A stretch of DNA of 64,000 bases from Flavipsychrobacter sp964461535 (lineage in GTDB: Bacteria; Bacteroidota; Bacteroidia; Chitinophagales; Chitinophagaceae), in assembly GCA_964461535.1 (NCBI GenBank), contig CAYWUY010000002.1, positions 47,014-111,013 of the forward strand. Reading direction: 5' to 3'. Below the pieces are notes generated by a model. The model worked only from the letters and a program-made list of their open reading frames with translations. It did not search any database and was not told the origin of the DNA. Numbering within the stretch: position 1 is the stretch's first letter; every line of letters begins with the position of its first letter. Below are positions 53,771 through 62,796 of this stretch, one piece after another. Both the position numbers and the translations under genes were made by a program.

Positions 53771-56389
53771 TTAAGCTTCTTTTTCTTCTTCGGGTAATGT
53801 AAAGAATGAAATGGCTCTTATGGTATTTTTCCAAGCCCACCAGCGCTCCATTGGCTTAATCTGAGATTTTATTTGTGCTATAAATGGTTGTAAGAAATTA
53901 GTAACAATTGTAATTTCTCGCTCATTTAATGGTTGTTTAGCATACTTATCTTTAAGATACACTATTATAAATGCTTGCATTTGAGTGCCCCATTTAGGGT
54001 CTATTACTTGTTGTGCAAACTGTAATGGGGTTTTATTCCCTTTGTTAATGCCCATCATGTGCAGATAATACAAACTGTATTTGTATGCCCAATAGGCTTT
54101 CATACTAGCATTCTTTGCATTTTTATGTCTATAGCTATAATATGCCAAAATTGTTTTAGGGATTGCAGTGAATATACCTATAAGTAATATTGTTATGTAT
54201 AAGCCCAATAGTAACTTATTATATCCCCTTAGTTGAGGAGTTGAGGCCTCTTCTTTTTTCTTTTTTTCTGCTTCTTTTCTCTCTTTACTCTGTAGATATA
54301 CTTCGTCTGTAGGTATTAAGCTAGGTAAGCTACGTAAGGTAGCTTCAGCACTGGAGTTATTTATTTCTTTTATGTTTTTGATAGCTTCGGCATAGGATAC
54401 TGCTGTTGCTTCTTCACCTGATTTTACTTTGCTTAAAGCAATATTCATACTGTCTATATATATAGCAGCTATTTTCATGTCAAGTTGAAGGGTGTCATAT
54501 TTTTTTAGCTCATATTCTTTGTCGTGAAATACATATTTTTTCACTTTTAAAGCCATTGTTTTTTGAAGTGTATCTACACTCACAACTACACCTTCTGCCG
54601 CCAGCCATGCTTTTGGTGCTTGCATAGGTGGTGTTCCGTCAGGTTGTGGGGTAGGGCGGTCGTCATCCCTATTACCTACTGTGGTGTCAAAGTCTAGCCA
54701 GCCAAATCCGGGGAAGTATACTTGCACCCAAGCGTGTGCCTGGTTCGCATAATACCAATACCAGCCTTTGTTTTTATCGCTACGCTCTTCTGTCATGAAG
54801 CCTACAGCAATACGACTGGGTATGCCTATGGCTCTTAGGAGGAATAGCGTTGCACCTGCATAGTAAGCACAATAGCCTTTATGATTTTCATTTAAGAAAT
54901 AGAGTAGTTTAGATGCACTAGGTATGTCAGGTTCGCCAGGGTTGTCTGTGTATTTGTATAGGGGTTCTCCATTTTCATTTTTTGATAGAAAATAGTTTCT
55001 AATGGCTAAAACTTTGTCTACAGGAGTGCGGGCGCTATCAGTTATTTTGTGTGCTAGTTCACTTATGGCTTTATACTTTTCTTGCTTCGGCATAAGTGTG
55101 TAATAGCTCATAAACTCTTTGTTTACTTTGCCATAACCAGCTATTTTTCTTAATATTTTAAAGCGCTCTTCTTGGAATGTTCTTATTTGTGGGGTATCTA
55201 TATTATATATAAAATATGCACTATTTAAGAGAGATACATAGCTCTTAGTTCTATATGCCGATCTAAATTGTTCCCTAAAATCTTTATCTACTGTTATAGG
55301 TTGCACAAAATAGCCTACGTTTGGTGCCATATATGCTGACGTAGATAAATTAACATTAAATATCTCTACATCAACTATCTTTCTTAAGCTATCGCCTAAG
55401 CTATTTTTAATAACGCTACTATCCCACCTTGTAGCAAATAATGGAATTTTACCCGGATTTGGTTGGAATAAGTCGTTAAATGGTACCTTTTCATCTGGTT
55501 CAAATGTTTCTGTAGATTCATCGAATCTAGTAAAGTAGTATTCGGTTAAATATAGAGGGTTGGGTATTTCTGTACCAGGAAAAAAATTATCTATATGTGC
55601 ACAAAATAGCAGATTGTTAGAGCGGCTAAGACTAGGATTTAGTTTTATATAGTCTAATAGGTTAAAATATCCGTCTTTATCCTGTTTAACCATGGAGTTG
55701 TCTCCCTTTTGTCCCTTACCACCATATTGTGCAACGGTATTATCTATATCTTTTTTAAATATCCAAATGGTACCACCTATTAGTAACCCAATAAGTAGGG
55801 TAAATAGTAGTGTACGGCGGGTAAGGTACCACCAAAATAGCCTAGACTTTTCCTTATAATTGTAGATTTGCTCTGCTGTAAAAATGTTGTACAGCGTATA
55901 GAGTAATGCGGGAATAAATGCTGTAAGTAACTCTTGGGTTGTTTCTACTTTCGCGGCTGCAATTAGCGAAATAGCTGCTGCAAGTGTTGCTATTGAGAAG
56001 CCAGCAGCAAAATATCTAAGCCTTATGTAGCCCCACCCAATAAGCCAACCCATTGATAATAGCACCGCAAAAACCTGAAACCTGCGAGCTATAAAAAAAG
56101 CATCAAATTCATTGGTAGCGGTATTGTCTAACCCATAGTATGTAGTATATAATATGGCTATTAATGCTAAGAAAGTGGGTACAAACCTAATTCTAAAAGC
56201 ATATAGTAGGGAAGAAGCAATAGCTCCGGCTGAAAAATAGAAGGTTTGTAAAAGTGCTTCGTTTTGAAGTATTGCAAAGCGAGTATTCACGTTGTCTATA
56301 ACGTAATACCCCATTATCAAGGTAGGTAAAATCAAAAAGATGACTTTAGCTAAATATTCAGATATGGGAGTGGCGCGTTCAATTTTCAT
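53771..56389 (-). CDS. Transglutaminase-like membrane protein
   Basis: An 872-residue protein with about seven or eight N-terminal membrane helices (about 10-220), a large extracytoplasmic region, and a transglutaminase-like domain. The Cys is in GYCAYYAGATLFLLRAIGIP, the His in QAHAWVQVYFPG and the Asp in GWLDFDTTVG. One more helix lies near 725-745, followed by a cytoplasmic tail with a DUF4129-like helical segment (YKYSLYYLHMMGINKGNKTP). This is the TgpA-type design of bacterial transglutaminase/protease-like membrane proteins. It may modify envelope proteins next to PBP1A; the substrate is unknown. Confidence 0.88.
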   Translation of the reverse strand: MKIERATPISEYLAKVIFLILPTLIMGYYVIDNVNTRFAILQNEALLQTFYFSAGAIASSLLYAFRIRFVPTFLALIAILYTTYYGLDNTATNEFDAFFIARRFQVFAVLLSMGWLIGWGYIRLRYFAAGFSIATLAAAISLIAAAKVETTQELLTAFIPALLYTLYNIFTAEQIYNYKEKSRLFWWYLTRRTLLFTLLIGLLIGGTIWIFKKDIDNTVAQYGGKGQKGDNSMVKQDKDGYFNLLDYIKLNPSLSRSNNLLFCAHIDNFFPGTEIPNPLYLTEYYFTRFDESTETFEPDEKVPFNDLFQPNPGKIPLFATRWDSSVIKNSLGDSLRKIVDVEIFNVNLSTSAYMAPNVGYFVQPITVDKDFREQFRSAYRTKSYVSLLNSAYFIYNIDTPQIRTFQEERFKILRKIAGYGKVNKEFMSYYTLMPKQEKYKAISELAHKITDSARTPVDKVLAIRNYFLSKNENGEPLYKYTDNPGEPDIPSASKLLYFLNENHKGYCAYYAGATLFLLRAIGIPSRIAVGFMTEERSDKNKGWYWYYANQAHAWVQVYFPGFGWLDFDTTVGNRDDDRPTPQPDGTPPMQAPKAWLAAEGVVVSVDTLQKTMALKVKKYVFHDKEYELKKYDTLQLDMKIAAIYIDSMNIALSKVKSGEEATAVSYAEAIKNIKEINNSSAEATLRSLPSLIPTDEVYLQSKERKEAEKKKKEEASTPQLRGYNKLLLGLYITILLIGIFTAIPKTILAYYSYRHKNAKNASMKAYWAYKYSLYYLHMMGINKGNKTPLQFAQQVIDPKWGTQMQAFIIVYLKDKYAKQPLNEREITIVTNFLQPFIAQIKSQIKPMERWWAWKNTIRAISFFTLPEEEKEA

Positions 56390-56475
56390 ACGATTGCATA
56401 AAAGTAATATGAAATTGAATTGAACTTTTGTTAAAAAAGTAGTGTTTTATGCTATTAGTTAACGCGAGGCTGTGA

Positions 56476-56877
56476 TTACAAAAACCTATTTCTAAGTTCA
56501 GGACTGGGAACCATACAAGTCTCGGCCTTACCAAACCATTTGTATCTGTTCTTTGCTACTAAGCTATAAATACTATTTCTAATGAATTTAGGTATAACAA
56601 TGAAAATATATAGCCAATTGTATGGCGAATGTAAATATTTTACTATATGAAGTGCAGCGTCTGAGTGGGTGTAAATTTTTTCTCCTATACGCAGTATTAA
56701 ACTATCTAGAGTTTTATTGTCAATCTGTTCTTTAATAAGTTGTCCTTGATCAGATTGCAGAGATGCAAACTTGAAATGCTGTTGCTTATCTTTTCTAATA
56801 ATGAAGTTTATAGTTCCATTACAAAAGTTACATTCTCCGTCAAAGTAGATAACCATATCGGAAGAATGTTGTTTCAT
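56476..56877 (-). CDS. DUF393 (DCC-family) thiol-disulfide oxidoreductase
   Basis: A 133-residue protein of the DUF393/DCC family. The signature DGECNFCNG with CxxC is at about residues 13-21, and the typical FKFASLQSDQGQ, LRIGEKIYTHSDAAL and YKWFGKAETC segments follow. The family is predicted to have thioredoxin-like activity. No membrane segment is obvious apart from the hydrophobic WLYIFIVIP. The neighbour at 56882 ends 4 bp upstream, so the two are likely co-transcribed. Confidence 0.9.
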   Translation of the reverse strand: MKQHSSDMVIYFDGECNFCNGTINFIIRKDKQQHFKFASLQSDQGQLIKEQIDNKTLDSLILRIGEKIYTHSDAALHIVKYLHSPYNWLYIFIVIPKFIRNSIYSLVAKNRYKWFGKAETCMVPSPELRNRFL

Positions 56878-56881
56878 ATTA

Positions 56882-57148
56882 TTATTTATTATTCGTTTTT
56901 GCTGAACTATCTATTTTTACTTTTTTCTTGCTTTGAAGAATTGAGTCTGCAATTACCTTGGCTTCAATCTTCATTCTGTAGCGTAGGTCAAGGTCGCTTT
57001 CTTTATTTAGTTCAATAGTTCTTTCTCTTACTATAGAATCGACCTTAGCTTTTAACTCTTCTTTACTTAAAGCCTTCTTTTCAAGATTATCTTTTTTACA
57101 AGCGGCTAAAAGTACTATATATGAAAATAGAATAAAATATTTTCTCAT
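56882..57148 (-). CDS. Small lipoprotein, helical and charged
   Basis: An 88-residue lipoprotein with a signal ending in VLLAAC (lipid Cys about 17) and a mature part that is strongly helical and rich in Lys, Glu and Asp (SKEELKAKVDSIVRERTIEL), a likely coiled coil. I recognise no family. It is just upstream of the DUF393 gene on the same strand. It may be a short anchored coiled-coil partner in the periplasm. Confidence 0.65.
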   Translation of the reverse strand: MRKYFILFSYIVLLAACKKDNLEKKALSKEELKAKVDSIVRERTIELNKESDLDLRYRMKIEAKVIADSILQSKKKVKIDSSAKTNNK

Positions 57149-57260
57149 TGCTTGGCAAAATTACTGTCTTTACAATAGCAAACAATATGCCAGTATACTT
57201 ATAGGTATATATTAACAACTTTTAAAACTTGATAGTTTTTTTCTAAATATGATTTAGTTG

Positions 57261-57268
57261 TAACTTTG
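57261..57268 (+). promoter_or_regulatory. Candidate -7 box (TAACTTTG)
   Basis: Consensus TAnnTTTG, ending 27 bp before the DUF4294 gene start. No TTG at the usual spacing. Confidence 0.4.
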
Positions 57269-57295
57269 GTATAGCCAAACGGATGTAATTGCAGT

Positions 57296-57943
57296 ATGCT
57301 ATTAAAAGGCCTTCATATCACTATTGTTGTATTATTACTTGCAGGATATTCGTGTCTAGCGCAAGTGGTAGGGCCTAACGATACTATCAGACTGGGTAGT
57401 GTAATGCTTGACGGTAAAAATTATCCCTATGTTTTTTTAGATGAGGTTGCGTGTAATACTACTTTTCTTTCTCAAGAAGATAGAAACCGTATAAACAAGC
57501 TAAGAAACAATGTATATGTTGTATATCCTTATGCAATAACTGCTGCTGCATATTTAAAACAGATTAACGAACAGCTAGATAAAATGCCGGATAGGCATAG
57601 CAGGAAACAATATTTAAAGTCTGTTAATAAAGATTTGGATAGGGCATTTAAAGAGCCTTTGAAAAATTTAAGTATAGAACAAGGCCATGTATTGATAAAG
57701 CTGATAAACAGGCAGACCGGAAGGAGTTGTTATGATGTAATAAGGGAACTTAAAGGAGGATTATCCGCTGTTATGTGGCAGTCTGTTGGGGTGGTTTTTA
57801 ATAATAATTTGGCCAGAGAATACGACCCTGAGGGTAGGGATAAGGAATTGGAACGTATTGTTAAGGAGTTGGAACTATCAACCAATTATAGGTATCAATT
57901 ATACTTGCAAGATCAACTAATGAAAAAAGTTACCAAGCGGTAA
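57296..57943 (+). CDS. DUF4294 domain protein, exported
   Basis: A 215-residue protein with a signal peptide ending near SCLAQ (about 23). The body shows the DUF4294 pattern: PYVFLDEV, RLRNNVYVVYPYAITAA (as KLRNNVYVVYPYA here), and the RQTGRSCYDVIRELKGGL segment. DUF4294 is restricted to Bacteroidota and has no known role. The conserved helical PDRHSRKQYLK region is characteristic. It is probably periplasmic. The next gene at 58011 has its own candidate promoter, so it may be transcribed alone. Confidence 0.9.
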   Translation: MLLKGLHITIVVLLLAGYSCLAQVVGPNDTIRLGSVMLDGKNYPYVFLDEVACNTTFLSQEDRNRINKLRNNVYVVYPYAITAAAYLKQINEQLDKMPDRHSRKQYLKSVNKDLDRAFKEPLKNLSIEQGHVLIKLINRQTGRSCYDVIRELKGGLSAVMWQSVGVVFNNNLAREYDPEGRDKELERIVKELELSTNYRYQLYLQDQLMKKVTKR

Positions 57944-57996
57944 ATACTCAATACCATTATAGCTAAACCCATAATTTAATTCACTTTTTATCGGAG

Positions 57997-58004
57997 TATA
58001 TTTG
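57997..58004 (+). promoter_or_regulatory. Candidate -7 box (TATATTTG) almost touching the ATG
   Basis: A consensus TAnnTTTG box ends 6 bp before the ATG at 58011, so transcription would begin within a few bases of the start codon. No -33 TTG is seen. Confidence 0.4.
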
Positions 58005-58010
58005 CATTAA

Positions 58011-58922
58011 ATGAAAAAGACTATGTCTTTGAAGACATTTTACACAGTTGTTTTATTGTTTTTGCTATTTGCTTTACAAGCCTGCCAAAAGGAGTTGAAT
58101 GTTAAAATACAATCCTCCGACCCTCAATTGGTAGTACAGGGTGGTATAGAAACTGGTAGACCTCCCTATGTAGTGCTTACCACTACTATAGGTACCTTTT
58201 CTTCGTTTAGTTTAGCTGATGTAAGTAATCTTTTTGTACACAATGCTAAGATACAGGTAGGTGATGGTAGCAAAACAATAACGCTTAGAGAATATGCTGT
58301 AGATACTGCTGATGGGGCTAAATTTTACATTTACACTATAGATACTGCTATGGGTGGCGGTATAATGTTAGGTGAGGAGGGGAAATTTTACACTCTAAAA
58401 ATCGAAAGCGGGGGCGTTACGTACACATCCACCACTAAGATACCTTACCCTAAAGGCTTAGATACGCTATGGTTTGGTGAGCCTACATTTAAGCGTGCCA
58501 AAACGCCTGCAGGCGCCTTAGAACTTTTTGGTACTTATACAGACCCTGATACTCCCGGTAACTATGTACGCTATTATACACGCAGGAATAGCAGGGATGC
58601 TTTCTATGCGGGAGGACTGTATAGTGATGAAGTAGTAAATGGTTCAGTAATAAGAGGTGTGGATTTATTTGCCGGTTACAACGATTCTGTAAATGTGAAC
58701 AAAGACTCACTTAGGTACTTTTATGTGGGGGATACTGTTACATTAAAGTGGTGTGTTATAGACAAAGGAGTATATAATTTTTGGAATACTTACTTGTTTT
58801 CTACACGTTCATCAGCCAATCCATTTTCTTCTCCTATAAATATTCAAAGTAATATCAAAGGTGGTGCATTGGGTGTTTGGGCAGGCTATGGTACCATATA
58901 TACTACTCTAGTAGTCAAGTAG
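58011..58922 (+). CDS. DUF4249 domain lipoprotein
   Basis: A 303-residue lipoprotein (LLFALQAC lipobox, Cys about 25) with the DUF4249 pattern. QLVVQGGIETGRPPYVVLTTT begins the family, an N-terminal Ig-like sandwich follows, and NFWNTYLFSTRSSANPFSSPINIQSN with VWAGYG ends it. DUF4249 proteins are often beside TonB-dependent receptors in Bacteroidota, but here the nearest receptor is 4 kb away. No enzymatic motif is visible, so it is probably a binding or structural surface lipoprotein. Confidence 0.9.
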   Translation: MKKTMSLKTFYTVVLLFLLFALQACQKELNVKIQSSDPQLVVQGGIETGRPPYVVLTTTIGTFSSFSLADVSNLFVHNAKIQVGDGSKTITLREYAVDTADGAKFYIYTIDTAMGGGIMLGEEGKFYTLKIESGGVTYTSTTKIPYPKGLDTLWFGEPTFKRAKTPAGALELFGTYTDPDTPGNYVRYYTRRNSRDAFYAGGLYSDEVVNGSVIRGVDLFAGYNDSVNVNKDSLRYFYVGDTVTLKWCVIDKGVYNFWNTYLFSTRSSANPFSSPINIQSNIKGGALGVWAGYGTIYTTLVVK

Positions 58923-58956
58923 ATTATTTTGAATTCTCGTTCCTAATCTTTCTATT

Positions 58957-58972
58957 TGTGATAAATATCACA
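58957..58972. promoter_or_regulatory. Perfect Crp/Fnr-like operator upstream of trxB
   Basis: A perfect 16-bp palindrome TGTGATAAATATCACA, equal to the TGTGA-N6-TCACA form of Crp/Fnr sites. Its centre is about 40 bp upstream of the start expected from the -7 box at 58994, the position used by class II activators. Confidence 0.6.
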
Positions 58973-58993
58973 TACGGTATAAAATTTGCCGTA

Positions 58994-59001
58994 TAATTTT
59001 G
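58994..59001 (+). promoter_or_regulatory. Candidate -7 box (TAATTTTG) of trxB
   Basis: Consensus TAnnTTTG, 29 bp before the ATG. An inverted repeat ATACGG-N11-CCGTAT (58972-58994) covers the space between the Crp-like site and the box. Confidence 0.45.
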
Positions 59002-59030
59002 TATAAAATATATAAATAAATTATAGTATA

Positions 59031-59969
59031 ATGAGTGAAATAGAAAAAGTACAGTTACTGATTATTGGGTCAGGTCCTGCAGGCTACACAGCAGCAATAT
59101 ATGCTTCAAGAGCTAACTTGAAGCCGGTATTATATCAAGGTCTTCAGCCTGGTGGTCAGCTAACTATTACTACCGAGGTTGAAAACTATCCGGGTTATCC
59201 TAACGGTGTTATGGGGCCACAAATGATGGTAGATTTTGAGCAACAAGCACAACGCATGGGGGCTGATATCCGCTGGGGTATGGTAACTAAGGTAGATTTA
59301 ACATCTCGTCCATTTAAAGTTGAGATTGATGAAGAAAAAGTAATTGAAGCTGATGCAGTTATAATTGCTACAGGAGCCTCAGCTAAGTGGTTGGGCTTAG
59401 AGTCAGAGCAGCGTTTAAATGGTCACGGCGTATCTGCATGTGCAGTGTGCGATGGTTTCTTCTTTAAAGGTCAGGAAGTAGCTATAGTAGGTGCCGGAGA
59501 TACTGCCTGTGAAGAAGCATTATACCTTTCTAATCTTTGCTCTACCGTGCATATGCTAGTACGTAGAGACGAGATGAGAGCCAGTAAAGTAATGCAGGCT
59601 AGGGTACTTAAAACTCCAAACATAAAAGTGTACTGGAATACTACTCCGCTTGAGGTTTTAGGCGAAAATAAAGTAGACTCTATGAAGGTTAAGAATACCC
59701 AAACTAACGAAGAAACTATTGTGCCAATCAAGGCATTCTTTGTGGCTATTGGTCATCAGCCTAATTCTTCTTTATTTCAAGGAATGATTGATATGGATGA
59801 GCAAGGCTATATACTTACTAAGCCGGGTTCTACACATACTAACATTGAGGGTGTATTTGCTTGCGGAGATGTGCAAGATAAAATATACCGTCAGGCTGTT
59901 AGTGCAGCAGGCACCGGTTGTATGGCGGCTTTAGATGCAGAGCGTTATTTAAGTGCTTTACATGTATAG
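59031..59969 (+). CDS. trxB: Thioredoxin-disulfide reductase
   Basis: A 312-residue NADPH-dependent flavoenzyme that reduces thioredoxin. The FAD loop GSGPAGYTAAIYASRA, the redox CAVC in SACAVCDGFFFKG, the NADPH loop GAGDTACEEALYLS and the C-terminal FACGDVQDKIYRQAVSAAGTG are all present. Length is standard. The promoter region carries a Crp/Fnr-like palindrome, which suggests control by a Crp/Fnr-family regulator. Confidence 0.98.
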   Translation: MSEIEKVQLLIIGSGPAGYTAAIYASRANLKPVLYQGLQPGGQLTITTEVENYPGYPNGVMGPQMMVDFEQQAQRMGADIRWGMVTKVDLTSRPFKVEIDEEKVIEADAVIIATGASAKWLGLESEQRLNGHGVSACAVCDGFFFKGQEVAIVGAGDTACEEALYLSNLCSTVHMLVRRDEMRASKVMQARVLKTPNIKVYWNTTPLEVLGENKVDSMKVKNTQTNEETIVPIKAFFVAIGHQPNSSLFQGMIDMDEQGYILTKPGSTHTNIEGVFACGDVQDKIYRQAVSAAGTGCMAALDAERYLSALHV

Positions 59970-59995
59970 TATACTATAAATTGATTTTGATAATG

Positions 59996-60025
59996 GGGAG
60001 TGCATTATGCGCTCCCTTAATTTTT
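59996..60025 (+). terminator. Terminator of trxB
   Basis: Hairpin GGGAGTGC / GCGCTCCC (one G-T pair) with a 5-base loop, followed by a T-rich tail (TTAATTTTT). Confidence 0.75.
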
Positions 60026-60158
60026 ATTATAATTGAGTTAATGTATTTCTAAATGGCATAGAATAGCTTTCATTTTATGGAAATATTAACCGATTTGCAA
60101 TTTTATTTGATTAATTTCGGTATCCCATATACTAAATCAAACACAAAACGCATATTTT

Positions 60159-60932
60159 ATGAAACACGAAGAAGGATATGTAAATCATGAAATAGAACAT
60201 GGTATAGCTACTATCGAATTCTTTCACCCGTCTAGTAACTCTTTGCCATCTGCCATATTAAACGATCTGGCAAAAACGATTAACGATATTGGTATTGATA
60301 GTCGTGTAAAAGTTATAGTGCTTCGCAGTGCTGGAGACAGGGCTTTTTGCGCCGGTGCATCTTTCGATGAACTAATGGCCATTAATGATAAAGAAACCGG
60401 TACTAAGTTTTTTAGCGGTTTTGCTAACGTAATTAACGCTATGCGTAAGTGCCATAAGTTAATCATAGGTCGTGTGCAAGGTAAAGCTGTAGGTGGTGGT
60501 GTAGGTGTTATTGCTGCAACTGATTATGCTATTGCTACAGAAGATGCTTCAGTAAAGCTTAGTGAGTTGGCGGTAGGTATTGGTCCATTTGTAGTTGGCC
60601 CTGCTGTTGAGCGTAAAATAGGTACTTCAGGTTATTCTCAGCTGGCTATAGATGCTAGTGAGTGGCGTTCTGCAGAGTGGGCTAAGCGCCATGGTTTATA
60701 CTCTGAGCTTCATAAAACTATTGAAAGTATGGATGATTCTGTAAACAGTCTTGCAGATCGTTTGTCGCACAGCAGCCCTGAGGCTATGGCTCAGTTGAAA
60801 AAAGTATTCTGGGCCGGTACAGATAACTGGGATACATTATTAGCTGAGCGTGCAGCAATTAGTGGTCGCTTGGTGTTAAGTGATTTTACTCGCAATGCTA
60901 TCAGTGCATTTAAGGCAAAAGCAGCTAAATAA
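60159..60932 (+). CDS. Enoyl-CoA hydratase/isomerase family protein
   Basis: A 257-residue crotonase-fold protein. The first oxyanion-hole segment RAFCAGASFDEL and the second GKAVGGGVGVIAATDYAIA are clear. Relatives hydrate or isomerise enoyl-CoA in fatty acid or aromatic (Paa-type) breakdown. The usual catalytic Glu pair is only partly evident, so it could be an isomerase or thioesterase rather than a hydratase. It stands alone between trxB and rsmA, each with its own terminator. Substrate unknown. Confidence 0.9.
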   Translation: MKHEEGYVNHEIEHGIATIEFFHPSSNSLPSAILNDLAKTINDIGIDSRVKVIVLRSAGDRAFCAGASFDELMAINDKETGTKFFSGFANVINAMRKCHKLIIGRVQGKAVGGGVGVIAATDYAIATEDASVKLSELAVGIGPFVVGPAVERKIGTSGYSQLAIDASEWRSAEWAKRHGLYSELHKTIESMDDSVNSLADRLSHSSPEAMAQLKKVFWAGTDNWDTLLAERAAISGRLVLSDFTRNAISAFKAKAAK

Positions 60933-60953
60933 ATTCAATCTTTTATAAGTCTT

Positions 60954-60986
60954 AAAAGAGCAGGCAGTTAATTGTCTGCTCTTTTT
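60954..60986 (+). terminator. Terminator of the enoyl-CoA hydratase gene
   Basis: Arms AAAAGAGCAG / CTGCTCTTTT with a 12-base inner loop, followed by TTG. Confidence 0.85.
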
Positions 60987-61035
60987 GTTTATAAAATTAT
61001 TTTGTTCTTCTATACTTAACAGTGAATTTTGCCGT

Positions 61036-61797
61036 ATGTATACACTTAAGAAGAGTTTAGGTCAGCACTTTTTACATGATGAGAATATGTGTAAAAAAAT
61101 TGTTGAGCAGCTAACAGTTACGCCGGGTATGAAGCTAATGGAAGTGGGACCGGGCGGAGGTGCAATTTCTAAATACCTTATACAGCTAGCTGATGTGCAG
61201 TATACTGCTATAGAGATAGACGATGAAAAGGTGGAGTACCTTAAAAAAACTTATCCTGTAATGGATGGAAAAATCATTCATAAAGATATTTTAAAAGCTA
61301 GCGCACCTTACGATACCAATTTTAGTATTATTGGTAATTTTCCTTACAATATCTCTTCCCCTATACTGTTTAAAGTGCTAGAATGGCAACCTCAAGTAGA
61401 TGAGGTAATAGGTATGTTTCAAAAAGAGGTGGCACAGCGAGTAGCCGCAGGGCCAGGTAGTAAAACTTATGGAATACTAAGCGTATTAATGCAAGCTTTT
61501 TTTAAGGTAGACTATTTGTTTGATGTACACGAAAACTGTTTTACCCCACCACCTAAGGTTAAAAGCGGCGTAATAAGGCTAACGAATACTCATAATCCAT
61601 ACCAAATCAATGATATGAGGAGGTTTATTATAATAGTTAAAGCAGCATTCAACCAACGTAGAAAAACACTCAGGAATGCGCTTAAATCTGTAATACCGGC
61701 TTCTATGCTTTCGGATGAAATTATGAATAAGCGTGCCGAACAGCTATCTGTTGCCGATTTTGTTTCCCTTTATAATAGATGTTTAAATGAGCAATAA
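61036..61797 (+). CDS. rsmA: 16S rRNA dimethyladenosine transferase (KsgA)
   Basis: A 253-residue SAM-dependent methyltransferase that dimethylates two adenines near the 3' end of 16S rRNA. KKSLGQHFLHDENM starts the fold; the SAM loop is EVGPGGGAISKYL and motif IV is GNFPYNISSPILF. The C-terminal helical domain has FNQRRKTLRNALKS. The start is ATG 61036 (MYTLKKSLGQHFL) because the longer frame adds 17 residues not seen in the family. It overlaps the next gene by 11 bp. Confidence 0.98.
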   Translation: MYTLKKSLGQHFLHDENMCKKIVEQLTVTPGMKLMEVGPGGGAISKYLIQLADVQYTAIEIDDEKVEYLKKTYPVMDGKIIHKDILKASAPYDTNFSIIGNFPYNISSPILFKVLEWQPQVDEVIGMFQKEVAQRVAAGPGSKTYGILSVLMQAFFKVDYLFDVHENCFTPPPKVKSGVIRLTNTHNPYQINDMRRFIIIVKAAFNQRRKTLRNALKSVIPASMLSDEIMNKRAEQLSVADFVSLYNRCLNEQ

Positions 61798-62716
61798 AGT
61801 ACTTATTGCAGCTCCAGTACATGAGGTGCTGTTGTATCAGCTTACTGGTAAAGGATACGAATTAGTGAGGATGGAAACCATAAATCAGGAGCAAGCATTT
61901 GCGGTTATAGGTACTTGTGTTGGTGTTATTACATCTACTAGGTTGCAGCTAAATAAGCAGCTACTAGATGCAGCACCTATGCTGCGCTGGATAGGTAGAA
62001 TGGGGTCTGGCATGGAAGTGATAGATGTTCCTTATGCAACGTCAAAAGGTATATCTTGTTATAGTAGCCCCGAGGGCAATTGCAATGCAGTAGCTGAGCA
62101 CGCATTGGGGATGCTTTTATCGCTTAATAAAAAAATTATTTCATCCAACGTTGAGATGAAGAATGATATATGGCTTAGAGAGGAGAATAGGGGAGTTGAG
62201 CTAGAAGGCAAGACTATTGGTATTATTGGTTTTGGCCATACCGGTAAGGCATTGGCTAAACTATTGAGAGGGTTTGATATGTCTATTTTAGCTTACGATA
62301 AGTATGATAACACTCGTAATGTGGAGGGTGTAACTTATTGTGAATCAATTGATGAAATTTACAGTAGAGCAGATATTGTTAGCTTCCATGTGCCAGAGCA
62401 AGAAGATACTATGTTTTATTTCAACGAGCAGTTTTGCGCACAAATGCATAAACCTTTTATTCTGCTTAATACATCAAGAGGAAAAGTGGTAGATACTATT
62501 GCTTTATATCGCGGTATTTCTTCCGGTAAAATACTTGGAGCTTGTTTAGATGTGTTTGAAAATGAACCATTTCTAAAGATGTCTGAACAAAAATTGCCGC
62601 TATTGAGAAAACTTATAGAAATGAAAAATGTTATTGTTACTCCACATATTGCTGGTTATTCTCATGAATCTTTGTACAAAATGAGCTTCATATTAGGGAA
62701 TAAAATACTAGGATAG
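61787..62716 (+). CDS. D-2-hydroxyacid dehydrogenase (phosphoglycerate dehydrogenase-like)
   Basis: A 309-residue NAD-dependent dehydrogenase. The Rossmann loop GIIGFGHTGKALAKLLRGF, the catalytic Arg in LLNTSRGKVVDT, the Glu in CLDVFENEPF and the His in VTPHIAGYS are all in order. It lacks the C-terminal ACT domain of long SerA, so it is a short type. Possible substrates include 3-phosphoglycerate, hydroxypyruvate or lactate. It overlaps rsmA by 11 bp, which indicates co-transcription. Confidence 0.9.
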   Translation: MSNKVLIAAPVHEVLLYQLTGKGYELVRMETINQEQAFAVIGTCVGVITSTRLQLNKQLLDAAPMLRWIGRMGSGMEVIDVPYATSKGISCYSSPEGNCNAVAEHALGMLLSLNKKIISSNVEMKNDIWLREENRGVELEGKTIGIIGFGHTGKALAKLLRGFDMSILAYDKYDNTRNVEGVTYCESIDEIYSRADIVSFHVPEQEDTMFYFNEQFCAQMHKPFILLNTSRGKVVDTIALYRGISSGKILGACLDVFENEPFLKMSEQKLPLLRKLIEMKNVIVTPHIAGYSHESLYKMSFILGNKILG

Positions 62717-62796
62717 CAGTTTTTTTAACTTTTTTTATAAAAAGTCTAAATTTTACCCAAGAAATCTTCTTAGTCTATCGTCTTTTTATACATAGG

